Shown: positions 32,637 through 41,392 of the stretch, piece after piece
Position numbering within the stretch: position 1 is the first letter of the stretch
Layout of the letters: the number at the start of each line of letters is the position of its first letter
Notes under the pieces: generated by a model
The model's database searches: none
The model's input: only the letters and a program-made list of their open reading frames with translations
Told to the model about the DNA's origin: nothing
Translations under genes and position numbers: made by a program
Source: an uncultured Anaerotignum sp.
Lineage (GTDB): Bacteria > Bacillota > Clostridia > Lachnospirales > Anaerotignaceae
Direction: 5' to 3'
Length of the DNA: 64,000 bases
Assembly (NCBI GenBank): GCA_910578425.1
Contig: CAJTQX010000003.1
Location: 35,363-99,362, forward strand

Positions 32637-33813
32637 AAAGCAGGCCGCAGGCTTTCAAAGCTGCTCGAATGTCTGCAATCAGATCTTCTGCTGCTTCCAG
32701 GCCGACGCTGAACCGGAAAAAGCCTTCCCGAAAAATTTCAGGGTAATGGGGCAGTTTATCACTATTTTTGTCATAGTAAACAATTAGGCTTTCTACATCG
32801 CCTAAGGATACAGCGTGCGTTATCAGGGTAAGCGCGTCCAAAAACTGCTGGTGTTGTTTTTCCGTACCCTTTATGTCAAAGGCAATCATACCGGAATAGC
32901 CGCCATGCAGAAGGGCTGCGGCACGATCATGCTGGGGGTGGCTGGCAAGCCCGGGATACCAGATAAAACGGACGGCAGGACAGCTTTCCAGAAATTTTGC
33001 GACTTCTAACGCCACTTCGCTGTGCTGTTTCATGCGAAGGGGAAGCGTGACCAATCCGCGGGCAACAAGCCAGGCATTGAAGGGGCTTAAAATGCCGCCG
33101 AAATTTACCATTGCGATTTCCTTAACCTGCGCGAGCAGTTCCTTACTCCCCATGATACAGCCGCCTAAGGAGTCGCCATGGCCATTGATATATTTTGTCA
33201 TGCTGTGGATTTCCAAATCCGCGCCAAGTTTCAGCGGGAACAGACTGACAGGACCTGCGAATGTTGCGTCAACGGAAAGCAGAGCATTGGCGGAATGAGC
33301 GATTTTGGAAATGGCTGCAATATCGCTGATTCCTGTGGTTGGGTTGCCTGGCGTTTCTACATGGACAAGCCGCGTATTTGGGCGCATTGCGGCGCGGACG
33401 GCCTCGGTATCCGTCGTATCGACAAATGTTACCTCAATATTATATTTTTCGGGCAGATATTTTCTGAACAGCAGGTTTGTCGCGCTGTAACAGACCTCGG
33501 AAACAACTGCATGGTCGCCGCTGTTCAGAAATGGAATGAACACGCCTGCCAGAGCCGCCACACCACTGGCAAATACGGCGCAGTCTTCCGCGCCTGTCAG
33601 CGCGCAGAGCTTATCCTGCAATACCATTTGGTTGATATTGCGGTTGCGGGCATAGATATTGCTTTCCGTTCCGCTCCAGTCAACGGGCGTGCCGTCTGTG
33701 GGGATACGATAGTTGGAAGTCATGTAAACAGGTTGGTTGATTGCGCCGAAAGTATCATCTTTTCTTGCACCGCCATGTACGGCTACAGTATGGATATTTG
33801 CATTCTCTCTCAT
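32635..33813 (-). CDS. Cys/Met-metabolism PLP-dependent enzyme (cystathionine gamma-synthase/lyase family)
   Basis: 392 residues, family length. The PLP lysine is in DLEIHSMTKYINGHGD; other marks are YARNRNINQMVLQDKL, FASGVAALAGVF, ETPGNPTTGISDI and the C-terminal RFSVGLEAAEDLIADIRAAL. These place it with MetB/MetC/MegL/cystathionine lyases, which cannot be told apart by eye. ATG 33813 has AAGGAGGAG. A LysR gene diverges 163 bp away and is the likely regulator. The stop codon TAA overlaps the end of repeat copy 3. Confidence 0.85.
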   Translation of the reverse strand: MRENANIHTVAVHGGARKDDTFGAINQPVYMTSNYRIPTDGTPVDWSGTESNIYARNRNINQMVLQDKLCALTGAEDCAVFASGVAALAGVFIPFLNSGDHAVVSEVCYSATNLLFRKYLPEKYNIEVTFVDTTDTEAVRAAMRPNTRLVHVETPGNPTTGISDIAAISKIAHSANALLSVDATFAGPVSLFPLKLGADLEIHSMTKYINGHGDSLGGCIMGSKELLAQVKEIAMVNFGGILSPFNAWLVARGLVTLPLRMKQHSEVALEVAKFLESCPAVRFIWYPGLASHPQHDRAAALLHGGYSGMIAFDIKGTEKQHQQFLDALTLITHAVSLGDVESLIVYYDKNSDKLPHYPEIFREGFFRFSVGLEAAEDLIADIRAALKACGLL

Positions 33814-33858
33814 AATACTCCTCCTTATCAGTCTGCATGGGTTTTCTTTTATGGAATA

Positions 33859-33887
33859 ACCATAGCACAACATAAACGATATGTAAA
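33859..33887 (-). promoter_or_regulatory. Promoter of the PLP-enzyme gene
   Basis: Minus strand TTTACA, 17 bp, TATGGT. Confidence 0.55.
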
Positions 33888-33904
33888 ACAGTTGTTTTTG
33901 ATAA

Positions 33905-33929
33905 AATCAATCAAAAAAACAGATTGATT
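33905..33929. promoter_or_regulatory. Candidate LysR binding site
   Basis: AATCAATC-N9-GATTGATT, perfect 8-bp arms, overlapping the -35 of the lysR promoter and upstream of the -35 of the divergent gene, the normal position of a LysR recognition site. A nearby TTGAT-AAA-ATCAA adds a second small palindrome. Confidence 0.65.
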
Positions 33930-33952
33930 TTGCGTAGAGAATCGTGTACGAT
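33924..33952 (+). promoter_or_regulatory. Promoter of the LysR gene
   Basis: TTGATT, 17 bp, TACGAT; the -35 lies inside the palindrome at 33905-33929, consistent with autorepression. Confidence 0.5.
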
Positions 33953-33976
33953 AAAAGAAGAAAAAGGAGGGCGAAC

Positions 33977-34873
33977 ATGGAAATACGGAATCTGAACACA
34001 TTTCTGAAAGTGGCTGCATTGCAGAACTTTACACAGGCTGGCAGGGAACTGGGCTATTCCCAGTCGAACGTCAGCACTCAGATACAGCAGTTGGAGCGGG
34101 AGGTGGGCGTGCCGCTGTTTAACCGCATTGGGCGGAGCGTTTCCCTGACGCAGTACGGGACGGAGCTTCTGCCGTATGCACAGCAGATTGTATCTACATC
34201 AGTGCGGATGGAGAATTTTATGAAATCGGAAAAGACGCTTGGCGGTGCTGTGAGGATTGGGATTGTAGAATCGCTGTTTGCGTTTTTGACGGAAGAATTT
34301 TTTATACGTTACCATGAAAGGTTTCAGCGCGTGGAAATAGAGCTGACGGTAGACGCGACGGAAACGCTGAAAGAAGATCTGCGGAAAGGACGTTTGGATG
34401 CCGCCTGCCTGATTGATTCACCGCTTTACGAAACGGAGTGGCGGAAGTGGCACAGTGTGGACGTGCCGGTCGTGATTGTGGCAAGCCCCTGCCATCCACT
34501 TGCGGGGCGGGAAGTTATAAGCCCTGAAGATTTGGAAGGACAGGAGTTTGTGCTGATGGAGGACTCCGCGCCATATAACCAAAGGTTCCGGGAATTTCTT
34601 GCGCGACATAACGTTGCTGTCCGCCCATTTTTGAAGCTGCAAAGTGCGGAAAAGGCGTGCCGGTTGGTAGAAAAAGGAAACTGCCTGTCATTCCTGCCGA
34701 TATATACAGTAAGGCGCGCGGCGGAAAGCGGAAAGGTACAGATTTTGCGGATATTGGAGGAGCAGACTCAGTCTGTGCAGATCGTACTGCATAAGAGCCA
34801 CGTGGTGACGCCGCAACTGGAGGGATTCATGGAGGAACTCCGGAAAACCCTGGGAGCGGCAATAGACGGATAA
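33977..34873 (+). CDS. LysR-family transcriptional regulator
   Basis: 298 residues. N-terminal HTH (MEIRNLNTFLKVAALQNFTQAGRELGYSQSNVSTQIQQLEREVGVPLFNRIGRSVSLT split over residues 1-58) and a substrate-binding domain starting at GAVRIGIVESL. AGGAGG before the ATG. It diverges from the Cys/Met PLP enzyme gene, so a sulfur-amino-acid signal is a reasonable guess. Confidence 0.93.
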   Translation: MEIRNLNTFLKVAALQNFTQAGRELGYSQSNVSTQIQQLEREVGVPLFNRIGRSVSLTQYGTELLPYAQQIVSTSVRMENFMKSEKTLGGAVRIGIVESLFAFLTEEFFIRYHERFQRVEIELTVDATETLKEDLRKGRLDAACLIDSPLYETEWRKWHSVDVPVVIVASPCHPLAGREVISPEDLEGQEFVLMEDSAPYNQRFREFLARHNVAVRPFLKLQSAEKACRLVEKGNCLSFLPIYTVRRAAESGKVQILRILEEQTQSVQIVLHKSHVVTPQLEGFMEELRKTLGAAIDG

Positions 34874-34911
34874 AAACGGCAAAATGTATCTTCTTTTCTG
34901 GTGAAATGCGG

Positions 34912-34962
34912 GCAGCATTCCTTTTGAGCTCTGCCTGAAAAAGTCTGCAAAAGGGATGCTGC
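34912..34962. terminator. Bidirectional terminator between lysR and ligA
   Basis: GCAGCATTCCTTTT pairs with AAAAGGGATGCTGC (one mismatch) around a 23-nt loop; both genes converge on it. Confidence 0.7.
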
Positions 34963-34996
34963 GGTATTTTTCACAAGCCGGACAACAGCAGCTGTT

Positions 34997-36964
34997 CTAT
35001 TTGAATGATTCATCTATAAACTGCTCTAAAAATGCTGCTTCGCTGAGGATTGGCACACCCAGATCCCGTGCCTTTTTATTTTTGGCAGATTCTGAATGCA
35101 CGTCATTATTGATCAGGAAATTTGTTTTTTTCGTAACGCTGCCCGTTACTTTCCCACCGCCCTGCTCGATCAAAGCCTGCAATTCTTTACGGTTCGTAAA
35201 ATGCTCCAAATCTCCGGTTATAACGAATGTCATACCGACAAGCGGACTGTTTTCCTGCTTTTCTTCCGGTTTACGCAGCGTGAGCAGCGGCAGAACTTCT
35301 TCCAGCAGGTGCAGATGATCCGTTTCCTGAAAATACTGCGCAATGCTGTGTGCGATGACTGCCCCGAACCCATCAGCTTCCGCCAGTTCTTCTTCTGTCG
35401 CGCTTTTGATCTGTGCCAAATCATACCCACAGTGTGCACAGAGCAGCTTTGCATTACGCAGACCGACATGATTGATTCCCAGCGCGTAAATCAGGCGCGG
35501 CAGGTCGGTTTCCTTTGCTTTCTCAACAGACTCAATCAGGTTTTTGTAGGATTTTTCCCCAAAGCCTTCCATGCCGCAGATTTCCTGGCGGTGCTGTTCC
35601 AAATGGAACAGATCCGGATAATTTTCCACAAAACCGCGTTCCAGAAATTTTTTCAGCGTTTCCTCGGAAAGTCCTTCGATATTCATTGCGTCCCGCGAAA
35701 CAAAGTGGCTTAAAGCCTGTATCCTCTGTGCGCTGCAATTCGGATTTGTGCAGTATAACGCTTCGCCGTCCCGCAGTTTCCGTACTTCCGTTTCCCCGCC
35801 GCAGACAAAGCAATGCTCTGGAATTTCAGCTGTGGAAATTTCCCCAGTCAGGTTTTCTGCAATCTGCGGAATGATCATGTTTGCCTTATAAACTTTGATT
35901 GTATCACCGATGCTTAATTTCAATTCCTTCAAAATGCTGACGTTATGCACACTGGCGCGGCTTACCGTAGAGCCCTCCAGTTCCACAGGGTCGAATACGG
36001 CAACCGGATTCATAAGCCCTGTGCGGGAGGTGTTCCATTGTATTTCGCGCAGCGTAGTTTCGGCCATTTCGTCCGCCCATTTGAATGCAATGGAATCCTT
36101 CGGAAATTTGGAGGTACGCCCCAGGCTTTCGCTGTAAGAAATGCTGTCAAACGTCAGTACGAGCCCATCGGAGGCAATATCATTCCCTGTGATATGTTCC
36201 CGAAACCACTCCACAGCCTCTGCGACAGTTCCGGCCGTCACCAGCTTCTGTTCAACGGCTTCAAAGCCAAGCTCTTTCAGCCAGGACATATTTTCTGACT
36301 TGCTGTCGGAAAGCGTTCTGCCTTCTGCACTGACAAGCGTAAATGCGTAAAAACGCACGTTTCGCTCCGCGGCGATTTCGCTGTTCAGCTGACGTACTGT
36401 TCCGCTGCAAAGATTACGGGGATTTTTATATTTTTCCTCATCGTCCAGCGCGTCATTGATGCGGCGGAACGCGCTGTATGGAATGACGCCCTCGCCACGC
36501 AGAACAAGCTCGCCGGAAAAGGGAATTGCAAGCGGGATATTCTGGAATACGCGGGCGTTGTGCGTCACATCTTCGCCGACTTCGCCGTTGCCGCGTGTAA
36601 TGGCCTGCTCCAGTGCGCCGCCGCGGTATTTCAGCACGATAGTCAGCCCGTCCAGCTTCCAGGAAAGTATCCCCGTTTTATCGCCCAGAAAGCTCTCCAG
36701 CTTGCCTGTTTCCTTTGTTTTATCCAGCGAAAGAATCGGGCTTTCATGCTGTACTTTTTTCAGGCTGCTCAATACGGTATAACCGACTTTCTGCGTTGGG
36801 CTGTTGGCGAGAATCGTCCCTGTCCGTTCTTCCAAAGCCGCCAGTTCGTCATACAGGCTGTCATATTCCTGATTGGACAGGATTTCCCTGTCTTCCTGAT
36901 AATAGGCTTTGGCGGCGGCGTTCAACTGCTCCGTCAGTTCTTTCATTCGTTCCATATCTGCCAT
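34997..36964 (-). CDS. ligA: NAD-dependent DNA ligase LigA
   Basis: 655 residues. Adenylation motif with the active lysine (SWKLDGLTIV), an OB domain, a four-cysteine zinc finger (CFVCGGETEVRKL ... YCTNPNCSAQ), helix-hairpin-helix repeats and a C-terminal BRCT domain (GMTFVITGDLEHFTNRKELQALIEQ region). ATG 36964 has GGGAG eight bases upstream; the GTG 9 bp earlier overlaps the site. It follows pcrA by 17 bp, a common Firmicute pair; it seals nicks in replication and repair. Confidence 0.97.
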   Translation of the reverse strand: MADMERMKELTEQLNAAAKAYYQEDREILSNQEYDSLYDELAALEERTGTILANSPTQKVGYTVLSSLKKVQHESPILSLDKTKETGKLESFLGDKTGILSWKLDGLTIVLKYRGGALEQAITRGNGEVGEDVTHNARVFQNIPLAIPFSGELVLRGEGVIPYSAFRRINDALDDEEKYKNPRNLCSGTVRQLNSEIAAERNVRFYAFTLVSAEGRTLSDSKSENMSWLKELGFEAVEQKLVTAGTVAEAVEWFREHITGNDIASDGLVLTFDSISYSESLGRTSKFPKDSIAFKWADEMAETTLREIQWNTSRTGLMNPVAVFDPVELEGSTVSRASVHNVSILKELKLSIGDTIKVYKANMIIPQIAENLTGEISTAEIPEHCFVCGGETEVRKLRDGEALYCTNPNCSAQRIQALSHFVSRDAMNIEGLSEETLKKFLERGFVENYPDLFHLEQHRQEICGMEGFGEKSYKNLIESVEKAKETDLPRLIYALGINHVGLRNAKLLCAHCGYDLAQIKSATEEELAEADGFGAVIAHSIAQYFQETDHLHLLEEVLPLLTLRKPEEKQENSPLVGMTFVITGDLEHFTNRKELQALIEQGGGKVTGSVTKKTNFLINNDVHSESAKNKKARDLGVPILSEAAFLEQFIDESFK

Positions 36965-36981
36965 TTTATTCACTCCCTGGC

Positions 36982-39228
36982 TTATTCGCTTACCTTAATG
37001 AGCTTGGAAAGCCTTGCCATGAATTTTTTTGTCCCTTTCGCGCCAAAGGAAACCTCGACCTCGTAATCCGCACCGCCAGGCTGTATGGAGACCACAGTTC
37101 CTATACCATATTTCGGCGCGCGCACCTTGTCGCCAGGCTGGTAATCAGGGGTGAAATCCTTCGGGGCGGGCATGGTTTTCTGCGCTGCGAAAACGGCTGT
37201 CGGCGCGATGGTTTTATTCCGCCCGGGGGCGGGGGTCAGGCGCATGCTGTTGCGCATTTCGTATTTTTTCGCCATTTCGGAAACCTGTCTTGTCGGCATA
37301 TCGACCAGATCGGCAGGGATTTCCTTCAAAAAGCGGGAAGGGGGATTGTACTGTGTAATGCCATGCTGCATACGGTTTTTTGCGTGGGTCAGGAAAAGCT
37401 CTTCCTTTGCGCGGGTGATGCCAACATAGCAAAGACGGCGTTCTTCCTCAATCTCCTTTTCGCCGCCGTACATGACTGCGCGGTAGCCGGGGAAAATGCC
37501 TTCTTCCATACCGATGATGAATACATAGGGGAATTCCAGTCCCTTCGCGCTGTGCAGCGTCATCAGGGCAACAGCCTCCTCGCCTTCCTCGTAGCTGTCA
37601 ATATCCGCAACAAGTGCGACTTCTTCCAAAAAGCCCGCCAGTGCGTCTTCCTGCTCGGGGTTAGTTTTATCGTATTCCACAGCCTTATTCACAAATTCGT
37701 CGATGTTCTGGATACGGCTGATGGCTTCGTCTGTCCCTTCGTCCAGCAAAAGCTGCAAATATCCCGTCCGTTTTACAACTGCGTCAATCAGTTCACCGAC
37801 TTTCAGCCCGTCCGCGTCAGTTCGCAGACTTTCAAACAGATTGTAAAATTCGCGGAATTTTGCCGCGCGTGTTTTCAGCTCTGTGATTTCGTCCAGATGC
37901 TCCAATGCTTCATAAAGGGAATAGCCGTTCCGTTCCGCAAACGCCGCCACTTTATCCAGAGAGGTTTCGCCGATGCCTCTGCGCGGGACATTGATAATAC
38001 GCCGCAGAGCGATGGTGTCCGAAGGATTTGCGAGCACCTTCAGATAAGAAAGGATATCCCTGATTTCCTTCCTCTCATAAAAACGCACGCCGCCGAACAG
38101 CCGGTAGGGGATGCCGCGCTTGACAAGCTGGTCCTCCACCGCGCGGGACTGGTTATTTGTGCGGTAAAGTACGGCAAACTGGTTCCGCGTTCTGCCCTGT
38201 GCTGTCATTTCCTGTATTTTTTCTGCCACAAAGCGGCATTCGTCATATTCGTTGTCTGCTTTATAAATATGCAGGATACTGCCGCTGTCATTCTCTGTCC
38301 AAAGTGTTTTGTCCTTGCGGGTCTGATTGTTGTGAATAACAGTGTTTGCGGCTTCCAGAATTTTTTTTGTGGAACGATAATTCTGCTCCAGCTTGATTAC
38401 GACTGTGCCGGGGAAATCCTTTTCAAAATCAAGGATATTGCTGATGTTCGCGCCGCGCCAGCCGTAAATGCTCTGGTCATCGTCCCCTACAACGCAAAGA
38501 TTCTGATATTTTGCCGCCAGAAGCCGCACCAGCTCATACTGGCTGGTATTCGTATCCTGATATTCGTCTACCATAATATAGCGGAAGCGTTCCTGATATT
38601 TATCCAACACATCGGGGCAGGTACGGAACAGCAGAACGGTTTTATAAATCAGGTCGTCGAAATCCAGTGCGTTGTTTTCCTTCAAAAGCTGCTGATAGAT
38701 GCGATAGGCTTTCGCTACACGGGTTGCTCGCAAGTCGTCTGCGTCAAAGGTTTTGGTATAATCCTCCCAACTGACAAGCTCCTCTTTCAAACGGCTGATA
38801 GCGGCAAGCGCGCTCTTTACGGAAAAGGATTTATCCGTTGTGCTGAAATTCAGGCGTTTGAAGGCTTCGCGCATGACTTTCTCCTGATCGTCGGTATCAT
38901 AAATGGAAAACTGGTTGTCATAATCCAGATGATGTATTTCCCGGCGCAGTATCCGTACACAGGCTGAGTGGAAAGTGCTGATCCATACATCCGCTGCACC
39001 ATGCCCGGCAAGTGCGTCAACGCGTTCGCGCATTTCGCGGGCGGCCTTGTTCGTGAATGTAATAGCCAGAATATTCCAGGGCTTTATACCGGTTTCCAGT
39101 AAATGCGCGATACGGACAGTCAGCGCGCCGGTTTTTCCGCTGCCCGCACCTGCCAGTATCAGCACAGGACCCTCTGTCTGCAAAACAGCTTTTTGCTGCA
39201 TATCGTTCAGTTGTTCAAATCCTATCAT
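36982..39228 (-). CDS. pcrA: ATP-dependent DNA helicase PcrA (UvrD family)
   Basis: 748 residues. Walker A GAGSGKTGALTVRIAHLL, helicase motif II VDEYQDTN, motif III VGDDDQSIYGWRGA, motif IV QNYRSTKKIL, motif V TLHSAKGLEFPYVFI, motif VI VGITRAKEEL. The C-terminus ends in the basic GTVVSIQPGG ... KGTKKFMARLSKL region that contacts RNA polymerase in PcrA. Essential helicase in repair and in resolving transcription conflicts. Confidence 0.97.
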   Translation of the reverse strand: MIGFEQLNDMQQKAVLQTEGPVLILAGAGSGKTGALTVRIAHLLETGIKPWNILAITFTNKAAREMRERVDALAGHGAADVWISTFHSACVRILRREIHHLDYDNQFSIYDTDDQEKVMREAFKRLNFSTTDKSFSVKSALAAISRLKEELVSWEDYTKTFDADDLRATRVAKAYRIYQQLLKENNALDFDDLIYKTVLLFRTCPDVLDKYQERFRYIMVDEYQDTNTSQYELVRLLAAKYQNLCVVGDDDQSIYGWRGANISNILDFEKDFPGTVVIKLEQNYRSTKKILEAANTVIHNNQTRKDKTLWTENDSGSILHIYKADNEYDECRFVAEKIQEMTAQGRTRNQFAVLYRTNNQSRAVEDQLVKRGIPYRLFGGVRFYERKEIRDILSYLKVLANPSDTIALRRIINVPRRGIGETSLDKVAAFAERNGYSLYEALEHLDEITELKTRAAKFREFYNLFESLRTDADGLKVGELIDAVVKRTGYLQLLLDEGTDEAISRIQNIDEFVNKAVEYDKTNPEQEDALAGFLEEVALVADIDSYEEGEEAVALMTLHSAKGLEFPYVFIIGMEEGIFPGYRAVMYGGEKEIEEERRLCYVGITRAKEELFLTHAKNRMQHGITQYNPPSRFLKEIPADLVDMPTRQVSEMAKKYEMRNSMRLTPAPGRNKTIAPTAVFAAQKTMPAPKDFTPDYQPGDKVRAPKYGIGTVVSIQPGGADYEVEVSFGAKGTKKFMARLSKLIKVSE

Positions 39229-39270
39229 GTTTTCTGCTCCTGTTCTTATCGCTTCTTAAAACATTGAAAC

Positions 39271-39408
39271 CGCGGGACACTGTCCCGCGCCCTGCCTGCT
39301 TTCTTTCGGAGAAAGCGGAGCAAAGCACTTTGCTGAGGAAAACTGCGTTTTCCGGGGAATTATATTTCAGAATATCTGCGGTTTGTTTCCCAGCCACATG
39401 AAATGTGG
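39271..39408. repeat. Hairpin array upstream of pcrA
   Basis: CGCGGGAC-act-GTCCCGCG, GCTTTCT-N5-AGAAAGC, AGCAAAG-ca-CTTTGCT, GGAAAAC-tgc-GTTTTCC and CCACAT-gaa-ATGTGG in tandem. The GGAAAAC/GTTTTCC and GCGGGAC/GTCCCGC stems are also used in the arrays at 27.2 and 29.5 kb. The whole spacer 39229-39581 has no gene. Confidence 0.8.
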
Positions 39409-39474
39409 CAACTCTGGGCCAGGGGATTGGGGGCGCAGAGCGCAGACCGGCGTCTCCAATGTCTTTTATTTACA

Positions 39475-39533
39475 CAAAAAAATACTAGGGAGCTTCTGGT
39501 TTTCCCCCGAAAAAGGGGGCAGAGGTTCCCTAG
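39475..39533 (-). terminator. Nested-hairpin terminator of the TrpR-like gene
   Basis: Outer CTAGGGA/TCCCTAG and inner CCCCC/GGGGG stems, then on the minus strand TATTTTTTTG. Confidence 0.8.
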
Positions 39534-39581
39534 CGGCAAATCCACGCAAGCCGTTATACGGTTTATTTCGTCTGCGGTGAG

Positions 39582-39905
39582 TTACCTTTCTTCGGTTTCC
39601 GTATTCTTTTTTTCCTGCTGTGCCTTTACCCGTTCGATTGCCAGCTTGTACCCATCTGTGCCATAATGCAGACAGCGGTTGACACGACTGATGGTTGCTG
39701 TAGACGCGCCTGTTTTTTCCGCAATTTCCACATAAGTACATTTCGCGTCCAGCATGGCGGCAACCTCCATACGCTGCGCGATGGCCTGTATTTCGTTGAC
39801 TGTGCATAAATCCTCGAACAGCAGATAACACTCGTCAATGGTTTCCATGCTGAGGATAGCCCGGAACAGCTTATCCGTCAGGTCGCTCTTTATTTTTTTA
39901 TTCAT
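39582..39905 (-). CDS. YerC/YecD-family TrpR-like DNA-binding protein
   Basis: 107 residues. ATG 39905 has AAGGTGG eight bases upstream. The TrpR-type helix-turn-helix is clear: EIQAIAQRMEVAAMLDAKCTYVEIAEKTGASTATISRVNRCL. The family (yerC) usually sits next to pcrA-ligA, as in Bacillus, and as here. Regulon unknown; tryptophan binding is not established for this subgroup. Confidence 0.9.
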   Translation of the reverse strand: MNKKIKSDLTDKLFRAILSMETIDECYLLFEDLCTVNEIQAIAQRMEVAAMLDAKCTYVEIAEKTGASTATISRVNRCLHYGTDGYKLAIERVKAQQEKKNTETEER

Positions 39906-39929
39906 ACGAACCGCCACCTTTTCCCTTTG

Positions 39930-39958
39930 CTTCTGATTATATGTTAACATACTAAAGT
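39930..39958 (-). promoter_or_regulatory. Promoter of the TrpR-like gene
   Basis: Minus strand TTCAAT, 17 bp, TATAAT. The spacer holds the near-palindrome ATACTTTAGTAT. Coordinates are to within a few bases. Confidence 0.55.
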
Positions 39959-39993
39959 ATTGAAGTAAAGGGCTTTCCGCTTTTTTCGGGAAA

Positions 39994-40707
39994 TTATCTG
40001 CGTTTCAGATGTTTCTGTATTTCTTCCGGACGCGTATTCAGTACGAGTTCTTCCGGAAAACCGATTTTTTCCAGCAGCGCGACGGCATGGGAAACATCGC
40101 CGATTCCGGTATAAAAATGAGCATCGCTGCCCAGCAGTATGTGTCGTCCTTTTTCCATGCAGAGCCGCAGGAGCTTTTCAATGTTTTTCCCGCTGCCGTC
40201 ACGAAAACCGCCCGGTATCAGGGAGGCGTTGTTGATTTCCAGCAGCGTTCCCGTTTCGCCCGCAACGCGGAATACCTCCGCATAATCCACATCGTACCGC
40301 GGGTCGCCGGGGTGCCCCAGAACGTCTATATAGGGGTTTTCCATTGCCATGCAGTACGCGCGGGTATTTTCCTTCCTGCTGCCCGGTGTGATGCAGGGGG
40401 TGTGCAGGCTGGCGATGGCAATATCCAGACGGGACAGCGTTTTTTCGTCCAGATCCACAGTGCCATTGTAATCTGTAATATTCAGCTCCACGCCGCGCAG
40501 TATCCGCACACCGCGCAGCTCCTGCGGTATAACGTTCAGATTGGCAAAATAAGCGTGGCAGGTTGTGTTCTGCATAGCGGGCGCGTGGTCGGTCAGCGCG
40601 AGAAGGGCCAGCCCCTGTTCTGCCGCCCAGCGCGCATTTTCGTCCACTGTGCTGTATGCGTGTCCGCTGGCAATGGTATGGGTATGAGTATCGGCTAATA
40701 TCCTCAT
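39994..40707 (-). CDS. PHP-domain phosphatase (YcdX-like)
   Basis: 237 residues. Metal motif ADTHTHTIASGHAYST at the N-terminus, then LALTDHAP, RGVELNI, SLHTP, VLGHPGDPRYD and LGSDAHF, covering the successive His/Asp ligands of PHP metallophosphatases of the YcdX group. Predicted trinuclear-zinc phosphoesterase; substrate unknown. AGGAG precedes the ATG. Spacing of 88 bp to the TrpR-like gene, which has its own promoter. Confidence 0.88.
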   Translation of the reverse strand: MRILADTHTHTIASGHAYSTVDENARWAAEQGLALLALTDHAPAMQNTTCHAYFANLNVIPQELRGVRILRGVELNITDYNGTVDLDEKTLSRLDIAIASLHTPCITPGSRKENTRAYCMAMENPYIDVLGHPGDPRYDVDYAEVFRVAGETGTLLEINNASLIPGGFRDGSGKNIEKLLRLCMEKGRHILLGSDAHFYTGIGDVSHAVALLEKIGFPEELVLNTRPEEIQKHLKRR

Positions 40708-40830
40708 AGCTTTTCTCCTTATTCCTGTTTTTCGCTCAAATATCGAAATCTATTGTATAGTATATCACAAATCTGGGCGGGACCGCAAAAAAATTTATTT
40801 CCCTGTGCAGGCTTTCGTGTGAAAAAATTC

Positions 40831-40860
40831 TTGACAATTAGTACGGATTTGGACTATAAT
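40831..40860 (+). promoter_or_regulatory. Promoter of marR-MATE
   Basis: TTGACA, 18 bp, TATAAT. Confidence 0.85.
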
Positions 40861-40884
40861 ACAATTAGTACAGAGATGGACTAA
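40837..40884. promoter_or_regulatory. Two tandem MarR-type operators
   Basis: ATTAGTAC-N6-GGACTA occurs at 40837-40856 and again at 40864-40883, 27 bp apart. Each is an inverted repeat (TTAGTxC ... GxACTAA). The first lies between -35 and -10 and the second just after the start point, so binding would block transcription. Confidence 0.8.
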
Positions 40885-40905
40885 AATAACACAGGAGGTT
40901 TTCAT

Positions 40906-41349
40906 ATGGACGAACGGATGATGATGGAGCTGCTGGACAGGTATTACACCGTATGGCAGGAGTACAATTATGTGTATGAGGAATGGGCAAAGGCGCATGG
41001 GCTTTCTGTCAATGCTCTGCTGGTGCTTTCCGCCATCCACGAGGGGCGGGACTGCACGCAGAAAAAGATCAGCCAGAGATGGATGATCCCCAAGCAGACC
41101 ACAAACATGGTGCTGAAGGATTTTGAACGGAAAGGCTATGTTGAGATGCTCCCGATGCAGGGGGATAAGCGGAACAAGGTGATCTGCTTCACGCCGGAGG
41201 GAAAGGAATACGCAGATGCTATTATTTCCAGGCTGCGGGAGGTGGAACTGTTCGCGGTGGTGGAAATGGGGCCTGAGCGTATGGAACAGTTGACGCGAAA
41301 TATGGCCTTGTTTGCGGAGCTTTTCCGGACGGGAGGGCCGCAGGAATGA
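40906..41349 (+). CDS. MarR-family regulator
   Basis: 147 residues. Winged HTH: LVLSAIHEGRDCTQKKISQRWMIPKQTTNMVLKDFERKGYVEML, then the wing GDKRNKVICFTPEGKEYA. AGGAGG precedes the ATG. It lies directly before a MATE pump gene and downstream of two matching operators, so it most likely represses itself and the pump until a toxic ligand binds. Confidence 0.93.
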   Translation: MDERMMMELLDRYYTVWQEYNYVYEEWAKAHGLSVNALLVLSAIHEGRDCTQKKISQRWMIPKQTTNMVLKDFERKGYVEMLPMQGDKRNKVICFTPEGKEYADAIISRLREVELFAVVEMGPERMEQLTRNMALFAELFRTGGPQE

Positions 41350-41392
41350 GCGGCCGGGCCTGAACGATATGGGGAAAGGAGAAGAAAAGCAG

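Noticed and set aside
33814..33976. SAM or T-box riboswitch before the Cys/Met enzyme gene
   Set aside because: The 163-bp region is filled by divergent promoters and a palindrome; no riboswitch core or terminator stem is visible.
36715..38967. A 750-codon open frame antisense to pcrA
   Set aside because: It lies fully within pcrA on the other strand, has no ribosome site and reads as low-similarity Phe/Cys/Arg-rich sequence; it is a by-product of codon bias.
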